Source of the DNA: Symbiodinium natans
Lineage: Eukaryota > Sar > Dinophyceae > Suessiales > Symbiodiniaceae
DNA: 64,000 nucleotides
Direction: 5' to 3'
NCBI GenBank assembly: GCA_905221605.1
Contig: CAJNDS010001446.1
Coordinates: 570,815 to 634,814, forward strand
Shown piece by piece: positions 1 through 9,426 of the stretch. The notes beneath the pieces were generated by a model, which was given only the letters and a program-made list of their open reading frames with translations, made no database searches and was not told the DNA's origin. Both the position numbers and the translations under genes were made by a program. Position 1 is the first letter of the stretch, and every line of letters begins with the position of its first letter.

Positions 1-1276
1 AGGGCTTGGGGGTGGATTTTGTCGAAGGCTTTCTCCCAGTCCAAAAGTACCACATAAAGGGAGTTGCCCGTAGCTTCTGCCCGCTCCAGCTGTCTCCGCA
101 AGATGTGGATCGGCTGTGAGGTTGATCGGTTGGCGCGAAAACCGAACTGTGTGTCTCGAAGCCTGTGATCCAATCCCCTCTGCAACCGAAGATGGAGAAT
201 TTTTGCCAGGAGCTTGTAAGCCGTGTTGAGCAACGAGATGGGCCGGTAGCTGGAGGGATCTGTGAGGGATCCTTTGCCTTTGTAAATTTCCACCACTATT
301 GCAGCCAGCCAGTCATGCGGGACCTGACCTGTGAGGAGAGCTCTGTTGAGGATCTTCAACAATGCTTGCTGATTCTCAGCAGTAAGCCACTTCCAGGCCT
401 CGGCTGGAAGGCCGTCCGGCCCTGGAGCTTTGTTGTTGGCTAGGCCGGCCACCGCGTCTTGGTACTCCCGAATGCTGATGGGACCGACGTTGATGTCGGC
501 AGCGTCCCAAATCGGGGCTGTGGGGCCTGTGTAGTCCTGCTGTGGGGGGGCCCAATGCTCGTCGCGAAGGTAGTCCGCGAACGTTTGCGCCTGCTGGGAC
601 TGGCTCGTCATGTGGCCCTTCGCGTTTTTGATGGAAACTGTACGCGGCTTGTAGTCCGAGCGTACGCGTTTGATCCATCGCCATTTGTCGCGTGGGTCCA
701 AGGCGGCTTCTGACTCCAGAAGCCGAGCTTTGAGCCAGCTGGCCTTGTCTTTTCGCGCTTGCTTGCGGATGCTCTTGTGCAACTCGGACTCCAGGTCCCA
801 GCGCTGTGAGGAGCGGGCTTCCGCCCTCTGTTGGATCAAAGTCCACGTGGCGTCCGTGATCCAGGGGTGCTTCTGGCGAGGTGGCTCCTCTGGAATGCAA
901 CTTTCCAGAGCAGCAGCGGCGGCCTGCCTGAAAGGGGCCCAGAGTTCCGTGGGGGTGTGGATGAGAGGGAGGGGTGGCTGGTGGCGCGTGTCGGGAGTGT
1001 CTGTGGTGGCTTGGCTGTGGTTGTGGAGTGCCTCTGTGAGGTGCGCGTTGAAGCAGGCTATCTGCTCTTGTGTGGGGTTTCGCACGCGGCGCGGCTTGGC
1101 TGGTTTGCGCTGAGAAGCCTTAGTGCGCACTTTGAAGGTGATTTTCACCAAAAAGTGGTTGCTGTTAAGAGCCGCTTCTGGCGCGGTGTCCACATCGTGG
1201 ATAAGGTTGCGCCATGCTTTGTGAATGAGCGCATGGTCCAGTTGGACCTGGTCGCCATTGGGACGGGTGTGTGTGT
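1..1276 (-). pseudogene. LINE ORF2p: end of endonuclease, linker, start of reverse transcriptase (partial)
   Basis: One open minus-strand frame runs through this segment to the window edge. In order it shows an endonuclease-type QLDHALIHKAW motif, a degraded SDH-like site reading LNSNHFLV, a charged linker, KAPGPDGLPAEAWKWL (RT motif near the start of the fingers), VEIYKGKG, SSYRPISLLNTAYKLLAKIL (template-grip motif), TQFGFRANRSTSQPIHIL, and YVVLLDWEKAFDKI, which is palm motif A with the first catalytic Asp. The FADD/YADD motif C, thumb and 3' end would lie to the left of the window. The protein would copy element RNA at a nicked target in the nucleus. The frame is joined to the upstream endonuclease frame only by a shift in an (AC)n run near 1270-1280. 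Confidence 0.85.
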
Positions 1277-1569
1277 GTGTAGCGATGTTCCGGTGCTTTC
1301 CGCATCCAGGTCTGCGGAACGCAGAGGTCGTGCGCGTCAATGAGGTCGCGAAGTTGGCTTTGGTTGGTGGGGCCTGCCATAGTGTTCTCCTCCTCATCCT
1401 GTTGCTGGGTTTTGTCCCACTGAAAGTGGGGGCCCACTGCTCCTGTGATATCCTGTAGCTCTTCAAGAAGCTGTGAGTTGAGGTCTCCCACGATGAGAAG
1501 AGGAGAACGCTCTTTGTGGGAGTGTATGTGGTTGTGGAGCTGATCCCAATACTGGTCTCTCTGCTCCTG
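1277..1569 (-). pseudogene. LINE ORF2p endonuclease, middle part, other frame
   Basis: Minus-strand frame containing RDQYWDQLHNHI, then PLLIVGDLNSQLLEEL, which matches the GDxN metal-binding motif in the middle of APE-type LINE endonucleases, and further on HDLCVPQTWMRK, the usual region before the conserved histidine loop. The N-terminal third of the domain (with the QExK motif) is missing; TAG at 1570-1572 closes the frame. The frame meets the RT frame at the run of alternating AC near 1270-1280, so a dinucleotide indel there, real or a sequencing slip, explains the break. Nicking of target DNA would be the role in an intact copy. Confidence 0.75.
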
Positions 1570-1570
1570 C

Positions 1571-1971
1571 TAGGAGATCTACATAACAAGGATTATTCAT
1601 CAGGGAAAAGGTGCGAAGAGAATGAGTGAATAAGAAAGCATATTGAATTCATGAGCAGGAGAACGATGTGAAGGAAACCGCCGTACATGAATTACAGGTA
1701 GTTCTATTATATGGGCACGTGCCTGTACTTGAATATACTTTATTACTAGCCCGTACATGTACCAAAACAATGAAACTTATTCATTAATTTCGGCTGTTCG
1801 TGCGTTTGTGAACAATGCATGAGCGCGAACTATCTTAATTAAAATTCGACATGTTTACGAGATTTCAAAAAGTTTCTTGCAACGCGACACGTCGTGCTCC
1901 GAGGCTTCAATCTCTGTCGCAGCTCTTCCGCCAAGCCTCTACAACCATAAGGAAGAAAAACGAGATCCCAG
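1571..1971. other. AT-rich spacer, nothing recognised
   Basis: Between the LINE and the first exon-like segment lies AT-rich sequence with no repeat family, tandem array or open frame that I can support. The last bases read as a possible splice acceptor (GAGATCCCAG) before a sharp rise in G+C. Confidence 0.5.
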
Positions 1972-2169
1972 GTTTTGCGGGCCTTGGCCGATCTGCAGGC
2001 CGCGGGGTGCCCCCTGGGTGTGACAGGGGGGCTCAACCCGGCCTACGCAGCCGCAGCGCTGACTGGCCAGCGAGCGCCCAACACCCAGGTCTGGCAGGCC
2101 TGGGATGCCAGCAGCGGCCGAACCACCGCGGCCATGGCCTGGCACCAGCCCTTTCCCCACAGGCTCGAG
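1972..2169 (+). CDS. Candidate exon, unknown gene (66 codons)
   Basis: A G+C-rich block opens after the acceptor-like CCCAG and runs exactly 66 codons to a GTGCTCG donor-like site. The frame reads VLRALADLQAAGCPLGVTGG followed by LNPAYAAAALTGQRAPN and further codons with strong G/C third positions, unlike its AT-rich flanks. No family is recognised. This is the longest and most convincing of the exon-like segments, but a longer open frame on the other strand (1939-2556) overlaps it and cannot be excluded. Confidence 0.4.
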
Positions 2170-2446
2170 GTGCTCGTGGTCAGCAGTGTAGAGCAGTGTC
2201 AACTGCGTTGTTGTTGCTCTGTTCTGGCTTTGTGCGGCAACGCCGCTAGAAAGAAAAGGTCTCGTGCTGCCAGTGGGTTTGCGATCCACCCATTGGACAT
2301 GTGAGTTTCGCGTCTGCGCAGCAACTGACCAGAAATCTCCCCCAGATTGCAGCGTGTTTGGAGTAATTTTCGTGGTTTTTACCTGGGGACCCCAGCAACA
2401 GCACAGGTGAGGCAAACAAACTGTGAAGGCCTCGCGCACTCCGCAG

Positions 2447-2621
2447 CTCGACGGATGTGGGCAAGAAGCCGGAGCTGTGCAAACGCTTGGCTGCCATTCG
2501 GGACTTTGTGATTCCGAGCCTGCCTGCACAGGCTGTCCTGCGCAGCAATTTTGCACGGAGTCCTCGCAAATTTCTGGCCATGTCTGTGATTTCTGTCAGG
2601 CGGAGTCGACAGATGGAATGA
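2447..2621 (+). CDS. Candidate second exon of the same unknown gene, ending in TGA
   Basis: After CACTCCGCAG a plus-strand frame reads TDVGKKPELCKRLAAIRDFV, then IPSLPAQAVLRSNFARSPRK, and reaches TGA at 2619-2621. The residue mix (Lys/Arg/Leu, no low complexity) looks like ordinary protein. The phase to the 1972-2169 block is unproven: this frame needs two bases from the previous exon. Function unknown. Confidence 0.35.
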
Positions 2622-4762
2622 AGCAGGTGCTGATGATATTTTCTGGTGAAGCCAGGGTCCTCCTCTTTTGCTGTAGCTGGCTTGTTCAGACCACGTTCCT
2701 GCTAGCTCTTCTTCTTCCGCCCTTTCCCTATCTAGGGTTCAGGGTAAACGGAACGGTGCGACCTCATGCCGCAACCACCCGCTTCCACGGGGCCAGCCGC
2801 GGGCGTCTGACTCGGTTGACGTTGAGAGCATAGCTAAGGGCTTTTCTGCGCCCAATTCCCAGGCTTGCAGTTTTGACACGAGGATGTGCCCTGTTCTTGC
2901 GGTCAGTAACGGGCCAATTTGCACTATTAATCTGATTATGTATGCTTATTAATTTTATTGCTATCTTTATTCTCGCACACTGTCGCTTCCACCACTATAT
3001 ACCTTTAACATTGAAATCATAGGTGCCAAAGACAGCTTCGCGTGGCAAGGCTTATCTCAAGCGCAACTGGGGAGTGGCAATTCTCAAGCCCTAGTGGGAG
3101 ATGTTGGGAGTGGCAAAACGAGATGTTAAAGGCCGGTAAGGGGTGCGCCAGAGCCTTACAGCAGACGCAGGCTGCAAATTTCTGAGCCCTGAAAAGGTAA
3201 TCGGCCTGAGCCCACATGTTGTTTGCCTCGGGCCCTAAAAAAAAAAAAAGGAAAAGGCGGGCGGCGTATTGTTGTATCTTTCTCACATGTTATGTTGCGT
3301 GAAATGTGTTGCACGCTACAAGTTCCACCGTTTATATGAGTTGATGTTACTACGCATGCTCTTATTGCGGTTGTTTATTATCTATGGTAGCTAGGTGCCA
3401 GGTTCACGTGCCTAACCCACAGCTTCAAACGGAACTGGTTGGTGCCAAGCCCTGCAAGGAGATGTCGGGAATAGCAAGCCCTAAAGGAGATGTCTGGCAA
3501 CTTCCTAAACCTAGAAAGAGATGTTGCGTCAGCCAAGCAAAAGCAATTGTTCTTTGGTCAAACCCTAAACACTGAGAGCACTGAAAAGACACGATTGCTG
3601 GCAACCGCTAAGTCCTAACAGGGGTTGGTGAGTGGCCCGAAAATGAGGTGTTGGGGGCAAGCGCTGAGTAAGTCTAGAAAATGCTGGGAATAAAGAACTC
3701 TCACCCTTGAACAAGCACGCTGGGAGTGGCAAGCCGTAAGCCCCAAAGGCAAGTCGCGAAAGTGCTGGGCGGGTGTCAAAAAAACCATCTGTGACCGCGG
3801 CGACAACTTGAGCCAATATGTTGGGAATGACAAGCCCTGAGCCATAACAAACTTCATTGGCAGTGGTGTGTGACTCCAACATGTCCTGACTGTTAGGGTT
3901 GATTAGAAACCCCACAAATCGATGGTGACGCCCTAGCCTTAGCCCTAAAAGGAAGGCAGGCCTAAGGCGGGTGGCATTTTGCCTCGTAGAATCGTCTGTT
4001 CGGCATGTCAGTCTTTCTTACACTTCTCCTCCATTCCCCGCTTGAGCTTAGCACCTACCATCTCCTGTTGAGTTGAATAAAATATTGTGAAACAAGAATA
4101 ATCGTGGCAACAATAGTGAGCGCAGTATGAATATTACTACCAGTAGCGACCGCAACGGCAATGAAAGGAAAAGTCAGAATGCCTAATCACAAAGCACAAC
4201 AGTACGAACTATCAGACTAAAAACAGTCACGATAAATGACAGCTCAGATAAAGGATGGAAACTGTAGCGGCGTGACGGAAGTTTGGGCTCTAAAGTTAAC
4301 ATGTTTGTGGTGTGATTTGTGTATGTATCTGTTTGCACATGTAAGTTTAGCGTCAGGATGCCCACCTTATACATAAAGGTCCATGGCACTATGACCCTAG
4401 ACCCTGCCACTCGCAAGCCTAAGCCCTCAAAACCGCTTGAACCCCTTGACATCCACTGAACCCAAAGCTTCTCTTCAGATCCCCGCCACCAAGGGATTCA
4501 GGGACAAACGGGGTGTCGGAGGGGTACAATTAGGAGCTAGGATGTAAGATTTAGGCTTTAAGGTTCACAAGTGTATATATATATATATATTTATATTTAT
4601 ATTTGTATTTATATGTACACGCAGTGCATTCCCCCTTCCATCTACATCTGCTATAGGTACATGTCGCGAGTACTTTTGCTGTGTCATGTATTGGGAATGA
4701 GGCGGCCCGCAGGAAAATGAGCCTTCCGTGTGGCTAGTACTTCTACATATATGACTAGCTAC
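2622..4762. repeat. Gene-free stretch with a worn dispersed repeat (3.03-3.9 kb)
   Basis: The phrase GGGAGTGGCAAGCCCTAA, with a partner GGAGATGTTGGGA, returns in altered form near 3065, 3095, 3450, 3470, 3500, 3610-3660, 3720 and 3825, and faintly inverted near 4390. It looks like a decayed tandem repeat of about 27-60 bp. A poly(A) run lies at 3238-3249 and (TA)n at 4573-4590. No gene is visible. Confidence 0.5.
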
Positions 4763-4815
4763 GGTTTAGGGTTTAGGGTTTAGGGTTTAGGGTTTAGGGT
4801 TTAGGGTTTAGGGTT
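4763..4815 (+). repeat. ITS, TTTAGGG x ~7.5
   Basis: Near-perfect G-strand telomeric array, the first in the window, directly before element M. Confidence 0.95.
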
Positions 4816-4894
4816 AGACGCGCACAGAAGTCACAACTCCTCAGCCCCCTTCAAAGCCCCCCGAGCCTGCAAACCTGGAGGCTTATCAAACATA

Positions 4895-4964
4895 CGGGGG
4901 TTTAGGATACTAGGGGACCCCTAACAAGGACCCCAATAGGGTACCCCTCGTATCGTAAACCCCG
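4895..4964. mobile_element. Palindromic element M (70 bp)
   Basis: Left arm CGGGGGTTTAGGATACTAGG and right arm, read in reverse, CGGGGTTTACGATACGAGG pair over nearly 30 bases around a short loop. It ends six bases before the acceptor-like GATGCAG of the next candidate exon. Only one copy was found. Confidence 0.6.
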
Positions 4965-4970
4965 ATGCAG

Positions 4971-5038
4971 GCAAAGACTGTGGTGGTGGTGACCCCGGCG
5001 GAGGAGCCGCCAGAGGCGAAGTCTGTCGCAGCCCTTGG
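4971..5038 (+). CDS. Candidate exon (22 codons)
   Basis: Acceptor-like GATGCAG|GC, then AKTVVVVTPAEEPPEAKSVA and ALG to a right edge on GTTCAGG. High G+C with G/C third positions. Function unknown. Confidence 0.3.
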
Positions 5039-5272
5039 GTTCAGGCTTTTTGGTTTAAGTTTGCGTTTCAGGGCACCTCCTCAGTGCCATTCATGAGAGT
5101 TCACGGATACTTATCATCGTGTTGTTCAGGTTCTTAGTACACTTCATGTGTAGAGTGGCTGGTGAAGCCCAAGTACGGTACATTCAACATCCCAATGACA
5201 CCTTTGCATGAATCTTCAAGCAGACCCATTGGCTTTGCGCCTGCTGTTCGAGTCGACCTCTGTTCTATATCC

Positions 5273-5332
5273 CCCTTGGGTTTCATAGAACCCCAGAGGG
5301 TATTAAAAATAAAGGTTCTAAGGGGAGTATAG
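5273..5332. mobile_element. Short inverted-repeat element, single copy
   Basis: TATATCCCCCTTGGG...GGTTC and GGTTCTAAGGGGAGTATA form an imperfect palindrome with AT-rich centre, similar in layout to the other MITE-like elements here. Confidence 0.35.
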
Positions 5333-5374
5333 TGATAGCAAAACCCTAATTACTAATTACCCGCCAACAAAAAG

Positions 5375-5451
5375 GGGCGGCCCTGGGCCTCGCCATCAAA
5401 AACCTGCCCAAGCTCTTTGAGAAGCCTCCTTTGATCCCAAGAACGCTTGAA
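5375..5451 (+). CDS. Candidate exon (25 codons)
   Basis: After AAAAAG|GG an open frame reads AALGLAIKNLPKLFEKPPLI then PRTLE, ending at a GTTACC donor-like site that runs straight into C-strand telomeric repeats. Looks like soluble-protein sequence; no family recognised. Confidence 0.35.
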
Positions 5452-5454
5452 GTT

Positions 5455-5518
5455 ACCTAAACCCTAAACCTTAAACCCTAAACCGGAAGCCCTAAACCCT
5501 AAGCCCTAAGCCCTATAA
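5455..5518 (-). repeat. ITS, deg. CCCTAAA/CCCTAAG
   Basis: Nine or so C-strand units, several as CCCTAAG or CCTTAAA; followed by CCCGAAG/CCCTAAAG variants to about 5580. Confidence 0.85.
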
Positions 5519-5916
5519 GATCCAAGCCCTGAGCCCGAAGCCCGACGCCCGAAGCCCTAAAGCCCGAAGCCCTAAAGCCGAAGCTTCTCCTGAGGAGCTT
5601 AGGACTCGAGCCTCGAATGCTGGAGCAGTCAAGAACCCTCCTGAGTCGCAAAACCTGGAGCCCTGGGCCCTGAGCCCACTAAGAAACCCCCATGTCAGTA
5701 TATCCCACCCCCCCAAGCCTTCCCAGCATGAATGAAAGGTGCCATCAGCACCAGCTTCTCTGGATGGGCCCGGCCAAGCCACGCTGAAGGCGACGTGAGC
5801 TTGGGGGCTAGGGTTCCCGGAGGGTGCGCTTGGGGTACCCTAAACCTTAAATCCTAAACCCTAAACCCTAAAACTCTGCAAGTACTTCCCCTCTTAATCC
5901 AAAAAGCCTGCGCCAG

Positions 5917-6012
5917 GCACCCGATCCTGGATCGACAGCCGGGGCCCTGGGCTTGTGTCGACATCAGAGGGGACGTTGTGGGCGAGGTGCTATTCAGCGT
6001 GGGGAATTGCAG
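5917..6012 (+). CDS. Candidate exon bracketed by ITS (31 codons)
   Basis: A C-strand array ends at 5873 and a G-strand array starts at 6013. Between them CGCCAG|G opens the frame HPILDRQPGPWACVDIRGDV then VGEVLFSVGNC, ending on GTGTTTAGGG. The alternation of hydrophobic residues looks like beta strands, but no domain is recognised. Confidence 0.35.
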
Positions 6013-6110
6013 GTGTTTAGGGTTTAGGGTTTAGGGTTTCGGCTTAGTAGGGTTGAGGGTTTAGGGCTTAGGGCCTAAGATTTTATGGTTTAGGGTTTAG
6101 TTGTTTCAGG
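6013..6110 (+). repeat. ITS, TTTAGGG, degenerate to the right
   Basis: Three clean units then TTGAGGG, CTTAGGG and TTTATGG variants. Confidence 0.85.
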
Positions 6111-6236
6111 CTCGAGGTGGGTAGTTTATGATTAAGATGTTGTTGGCTGCTCGTTTCTGTTGCTGGTCGTTGGCAGGACGTGAGCCCCATATACACCCCG
6201 TACACAGGGTTCAAGGTCGAGTGTTGTAGGGGCTTA

Positions 6237-6352
6237 CCTGAAGGTTAATGGTTAGTTATAAGAAGGGTTATAAGTACCCTAAATAAGGTTATAACCAGTT
6301 GTAAGTTACCCTACTTATAACCCCCACTTAGAACTGCCCATGAACCTCCAAG
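6237..6352. mobile_element. MITE-like family B, copy 1
   Basis: Inverted ends of the type CTTGGAGGTTCATGGGTAG, here CTGAAGGTTAATGG on the left and CCCATGAACCTCCAAG on the right, with several TTATAAG/CTTATAA words between. TA stands on both sides, the presumed target duplication. Confidence 0.7.
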
Positions 6353-6764
6353 TAAGGGTTTCCGGATGCAAGGCAGGGCCTTATGGTCTAGGCGCTAGGC
6401 TTTGCAACTCAGATGCGTTCACATAGCCTTTGTTTGTGCTCGCCTTCTGTTTGCTCCTAGTTTGCTTAAATACATGTCCCTTAGCACTGAACAAGCAGCT
6501 AACAGCCTTAAGCTCTGAATCCTCAACATGGACATATCTTCACGATGTTACGTCGGATGGATGTAATTCCCATCGTTAAGTAGTTGTACAGTCCCCCCGG
6601 ACAGTCCCACGCAATCTGGAACAACGAGGCATCTTTTTAATAGCTGCCCAGGCATAGTCGCGAACTTCCGAATGAAATCCATGTAGAAATATTCTGCTAA
6701 GTCACATATAATCCTATTACAAATCAAAGGTTACCCTTTCTTGGGCTAGGGTACTCAGCCCCTA

Positions 6765-6883
6765 CTTGGAGGTTCAAGGGTAGCTATGAGTGGTGTTAGA
6801 AGTAGGGCAACTATACTTATAAATAGTTACAACCTTATTTAGGCCACTTCTAACCCTATGATAACTACCCATGAACCTCCAAG
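6765..6883. mobile_element. MITE-like family B, copy 2
   Basis: Nearly intact: CTTGGAGGTTCAAGGGTAG on the left, CTACCCATGAACCTCCAAG on the right, TA flanking each end. About 119 bp with an AT-rich centre. Confidence 0.8.
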
Positions 6884-6910
6884 TAGGGTTGTGTGAGCGG
6901 GCCACTTCTA

Positions 6911-6954
6911 TCCCTAAATCGTAAACCCTAAACCCTAAGCCCTAAACCCTAAAC
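6911..6954 (-). repeat. ITS, CCCTAAA x ~5
   Basis: Left bracket of the island at 6955-7038. Confidence 0.9.
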
Positions 6955-6992
6955 GACCATTTTGCTCTGCTATTAGTGGCCCGTCGCCACAG

Positions 6993-7038
6993 GGCCCAAC
7001 GCCGAAGAGCCGTGCAGCCAAGGCATTCGGGCTTCAGG
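6993..7038 (+). CDS. Candidate exon bracketed by ITS (15 codons)
   Basis: Follows TTTTGCTCTGCTATTAG...CGCCACAG|G, a pyrimidine-rich acceptor-like tract, reads PNAEEPCSQGIRAS and stops on GTTTAGGG. Very short, so weak by itself. Confidence 0.25.
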
Positions 7039-7075
7039 GTTTAGGGTTTAGGCTTTAGGGTTTAGGGTTTAGGGT
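7039..7075 (+). repeat. ITS, TTTAGGG x ~5, fused to family B copy 3
   Basis: Right bracket of the island; its last GGG runs directly into the truncated left arm of a family B element. Confidence 0.9.
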
Positions 7076-7180
7076 CATGGGTAGTTGTAAGTAAGGTCAT
7101 TATAATTAGGGCAACTCTACTTATAGCCTGACTTAGGATACTTATAACCCAACTTACAACTACCCATGAACCTCCAAGCG
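7074..7180. mobile_element. MITE-like family B, copy 3, left end replaced by ITS
   Basis: The right end CTACCCATGAACCTCCAAG is intact. The left arm begins only at TCATGGGTAGTTG; the missing outer bases are replaced by the telomeric array. Confidence 0.7.
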
Positions 7181-7316
7181 AGGCTTAGATCTTGGGCTCC
7201 AGAAGCAAAAAGATCTGTGAAGACTTCTTCAAACAAACGAGGGGAAAGTGCTTCTTGCCCCACCTTCAAAAACCTCCAAGCCCTTAGGCTCCTTTCACAA
7301 AGCTCTTAACCCTCCT

Positions 7317-7406
7317 TAAACCCTAAACCCTAAACCCTAAACCCTAAACCCTAAACCCTAAACCCTAAACCCTAAACCCTAAACCCTAAACCCTAAACCC
7401 TAAACC
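7317..7406 (-). repeat. ITS, CCCTAAA x ~12.5
   Basis: Perfect C-strand array of 90 bp. Confidence 0.97.
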
Positions 7407-7417
7407 GTGACATGTAG

Positions 7418-7485
7418 GGTGCGGCTCAACCTTTGCAATGAGCCACCTCCCCGGAATGCCGTGCACGCACACGAACCCAGCTCCT
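7418..7485 (+). CDS. Candidate exon bracketed by ITS (22 codons)
   Basis: CATGTAG|GG acceptor-like, frame VRLNLCNEPPPRNAVHAHEP then SS, and a textbook-like GTAAGC donor. The G-strand array starts 58 bp further on rather than at the donor. Confidence 0.3.
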
Positions 7486-7542
7486 GTAAGCCGTGATAGC
7501 CCCTCACGACTGTAAGGCCTGGGGGTCCTGGGTCTCCTGGGT

Positions 7543-7640
7543 TGGGGTTTAGGGTTTGGGGTTTTGGGTTTAGGGTTTAGGGGTTAGGGTTTAGGGTTTA
7601 GGGTTTAGGGTTTAGGGTTTAGGGTTTAGGACCCTAAACC
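7543..7640 (+). repeat. ITS, TTTAGGG x ~11, with head-to-head end
   Basis: G-strand array with a few TTTGGGG units, then at 7630-7631 it meets ACCCTAAACC, a short head-to-head telomeric junction. Confidence 0.92.
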
Positions 7641-7743
7641 AGTTTCTGGAGGTGCCCCCGCTTATGCCCTGCATCCTGCAACCCCAGCTCCCTGAACCCT
7701 AAACCCTTCAGCCCTCACAGCCTTAAACCCCAAAAGCTTCTCC

Positions 7744-7812
7744 CCCTAAACCCTAAACCCTAAACCCTAAACCCTAAACCCTAAACCCTAAACCCTAAAC
7801 CCTAAACCCTCA
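7744..7812 (-). repeat. ITS, CCCTAAA x ~9
   Basis: Perfect C-strand array; the island to its right contains ATGTCGTTGGATGAGGCGGA before GTGAGC, a possible start-codon exon (7890-7909), and then TTTTGGG repeats. Confidence 0.95.
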
Positions 7813-8129
7813 AGCCCCAAACCCCTAGCCTCCTCTAAAACAGCTTGAGACCCTTGGCCTCCGCGACCCCCAAACCCCAAATGTCGTTGGATGAGGCGGA
7901 GTGAGCCCAAACGCACCGGGAAAGGGTTTTGGGTTTTGGGTGTCGCCTTCCTTCATCTTATGGCGAAGGGCTTCGGGGTGTACGGTTTAGGTGTATAGTG
8001 AGATTCGGGGGTTGAGGGTTGAGGACTTCGGGTTTGGGATGAAGGGTGGGTAACTTACAGGACGGACATGTATTACTGTATATGTTGCTTAGGATTTCAG
8101 TGCTTTCGGGTGTGAGGGGCGGGTGAGGG

Positions 8130-8166
8130 AAACCCTAAACCCTAAACCCTAAACCCTAAACCCTTA
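8130..8166 (-). repeat. ITS, CCCTAAA x ~5
   Basis: Left bracket of the 8181-8222 island. Confidence 0.93.
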
Positions 8167-8180
8167 GCCCCAAACGCAAG

Positions 8181-8222
8181 GCGAACCGGATGAAGCCGGC
8201 GTCGGGCTTGGCTGCCAGTACG
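8181..8222 (+). CDS. Candidate exon bracketed by ITS (14 codons)
   Basis: GCAAG|G, then ANRMKPASGLAAST in whole codons to GTTTCGGG, a variant telomeric unit. Short; value lies in its placement. Confidence 0.25.
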
Positions 8223-8248
8223 GTTTCGGGTTCAGGGTTCAGGGTGTA

Positions 8249-8315
8249 CTTGATGGTCATGAGTAGTCATAAGTACGCTTATAACACTAGTTATGACTAC
8301 CCATGAACCTTCAAG
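8249..8315. mobile_element. MITE-like family B, short copy 4
   Basis: Minimal 67-bp version, CTTGATGGTCATGAGTAGTC to CTACCCATGAACCTTCAAG, flanked by TA on both sides. Confidence 0.75.
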
Positions 8316-8794
8316 TAGGGTTTGGGCTTTAGGCTTCTTGGTCGAAAAGTTGGTTGGGTTTACGTTTGCCAGCCAGAAACAGAGAGCTGAAAGGCTCCAA
8401 GGCCTTTTGGCCCTTAGCCCTGGCAGCTATGTTGAAATTATTCGCGTGACGTGCCCGCGTGAGTTGGCCGCAGTACAGCCCTACACCAGCAACCGCGAGC
8501 CTCTGTGGTGTTTCAATGGCTGTGTGCGGGGCGAGGATCCCTGAAAGCCTAGAAGCACTAAACCCGCGCAGCAATCGTTGCGAGGTTTAGGTTCAGGCAA
8601 GCTACTGTAGGAGGGATCAGTAGTTCTGGGATTGTAGGCTAGGGCCGGTTAGGAGTTCCGCTTGCGTCGAGTGCTGCTTTGCGTAGGGACCTGGACAGCA
8701 CAGAGTCCGAGTCCAGGTCGGTTGTTTCGTCAGGTTTGCACATGTGCGATATCCTAAACCCTAAACCCTAAACCCACAGTCCAACTGCAATGAG
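8316..8794. other. Spacer with a short C-strand ITS at 8752-8775
   Basis: Mixed sequence without a supported gene; overlapping open frames of about 80 codons on both strands (8293-8574) show no recognisable domain. Confidence 0.4.
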
Positions 8795-8856
8795 GTGAAG
8801 CCGCGCCCACCGCGCCTCTCACCTGAGGAGATGCTGAAGCAGGCGCCGTTTCACGG
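8795..8856 (+). CDS. Candidate exon bracketed by ITS, paralogue of 9427-9492
   Basis: CAATGAG|GTG opens VKPRPPRLSPEEMLKQAPFH and ends on GTTTAGGG. The core LSPEEMLKQ resembles LTPEAMLKQ in the island at 9427-9492, at nearly the same distance from the acceptor. Repeated similar exons suggest a repetitive protein or exon duplication. Confidence 0.4.
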
Positions 8857-9363
8857 GTTTAGGGGTTCGGTGTTTAGGATTTAGGCGTTTAGGGTTCAGG
8901 TTTTTTTCGGGTCTCGGGGTTCAGGGATTAGTGAGAATGCATGCCGATGTTGGCTCTTTTTCTGGGAGCTCTTTGGGTTTTCATCCACATCCGTTTCTAC
9001 AGCGTGCCTCGTAGGAATAGACCCTCAAACCATCTAAAGCTCTGAGGACTGCAGAAAGACAGCAATAGCAGCCACTAAGCTAAGCAAACCGTATCTCACT
9101 GCTTGTGTGCCAGCAGACTTTAGCCTGTGAGCGCCTCGGCATTTCCCAGAAAAGGGGTACCCGTTCATACCCCCAAGTGCCTGTTTAAAGGAACCTCCAC
9201 GCAGGGTAGCTTCACATCCTCAACCCTAAAGCCACCCACCTGAATCTAGGGTTCCATCAGGGTTTTCTGAGGCCTCATAGCCTGCTTGAACCTCTCTGAA
9301 GCCAAAACCTGCAATTCCCACAAAATTCAGGGTTTTACGGCTTCGAGTTAAGGGCGCAGGGAG

Positions 9364-9404
9364 CCCTAAACCCTAATCCCTAAACCCCAAACCCCCGAAA
9401 CCCC
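9364..9404 (-). repeat. ITS, CCCTAAA with CCCCAAA
   Basis: Five or six units, mixed types, left of the next island. Confidence 0.8.
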
Positions 9405-9426
9405 AATCATGAAATCCTCTCGGGAG

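Larger units (their letters stand above)
1..1570 (-). mobile_element. Non-LTR (LINE-type) retrotransposon fragment, ORF2 region
   Basis: Read on the minus strand this segment carries an AP-endonuclease-like region (about 1569-1140), a linker, and the fingers and start of the palm of a reverse transcriptase (about 480-1). It is incomplete at both ends: the upstream end runs into stops just above 1570, inside the endonuclease, which suggests 5' truncation or decay, and the downstream end is cut by the window edge just after RT motif A. The order EN-RT without protease or integrase marks a LINE rather than an LTR element. No target-site duplication can be tested because the 3' end lies outside the window. 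Sequence above 1570 turns AT-rich at once. Confidence 0.9.

Noticed and set aside
376-900. 174-codon minus frame over the LINE
   Set aside because: It is a shadow of the RT frame: the correct frame on the same strand carries the RT motifs without stops.
1939-2556. 205-codon minus frame
   Set aside because: Cys/Ser/Pro-rich, no recognisable domain, and it conflicts with two more protein-like plus-strand segments; kept only as an alternative.
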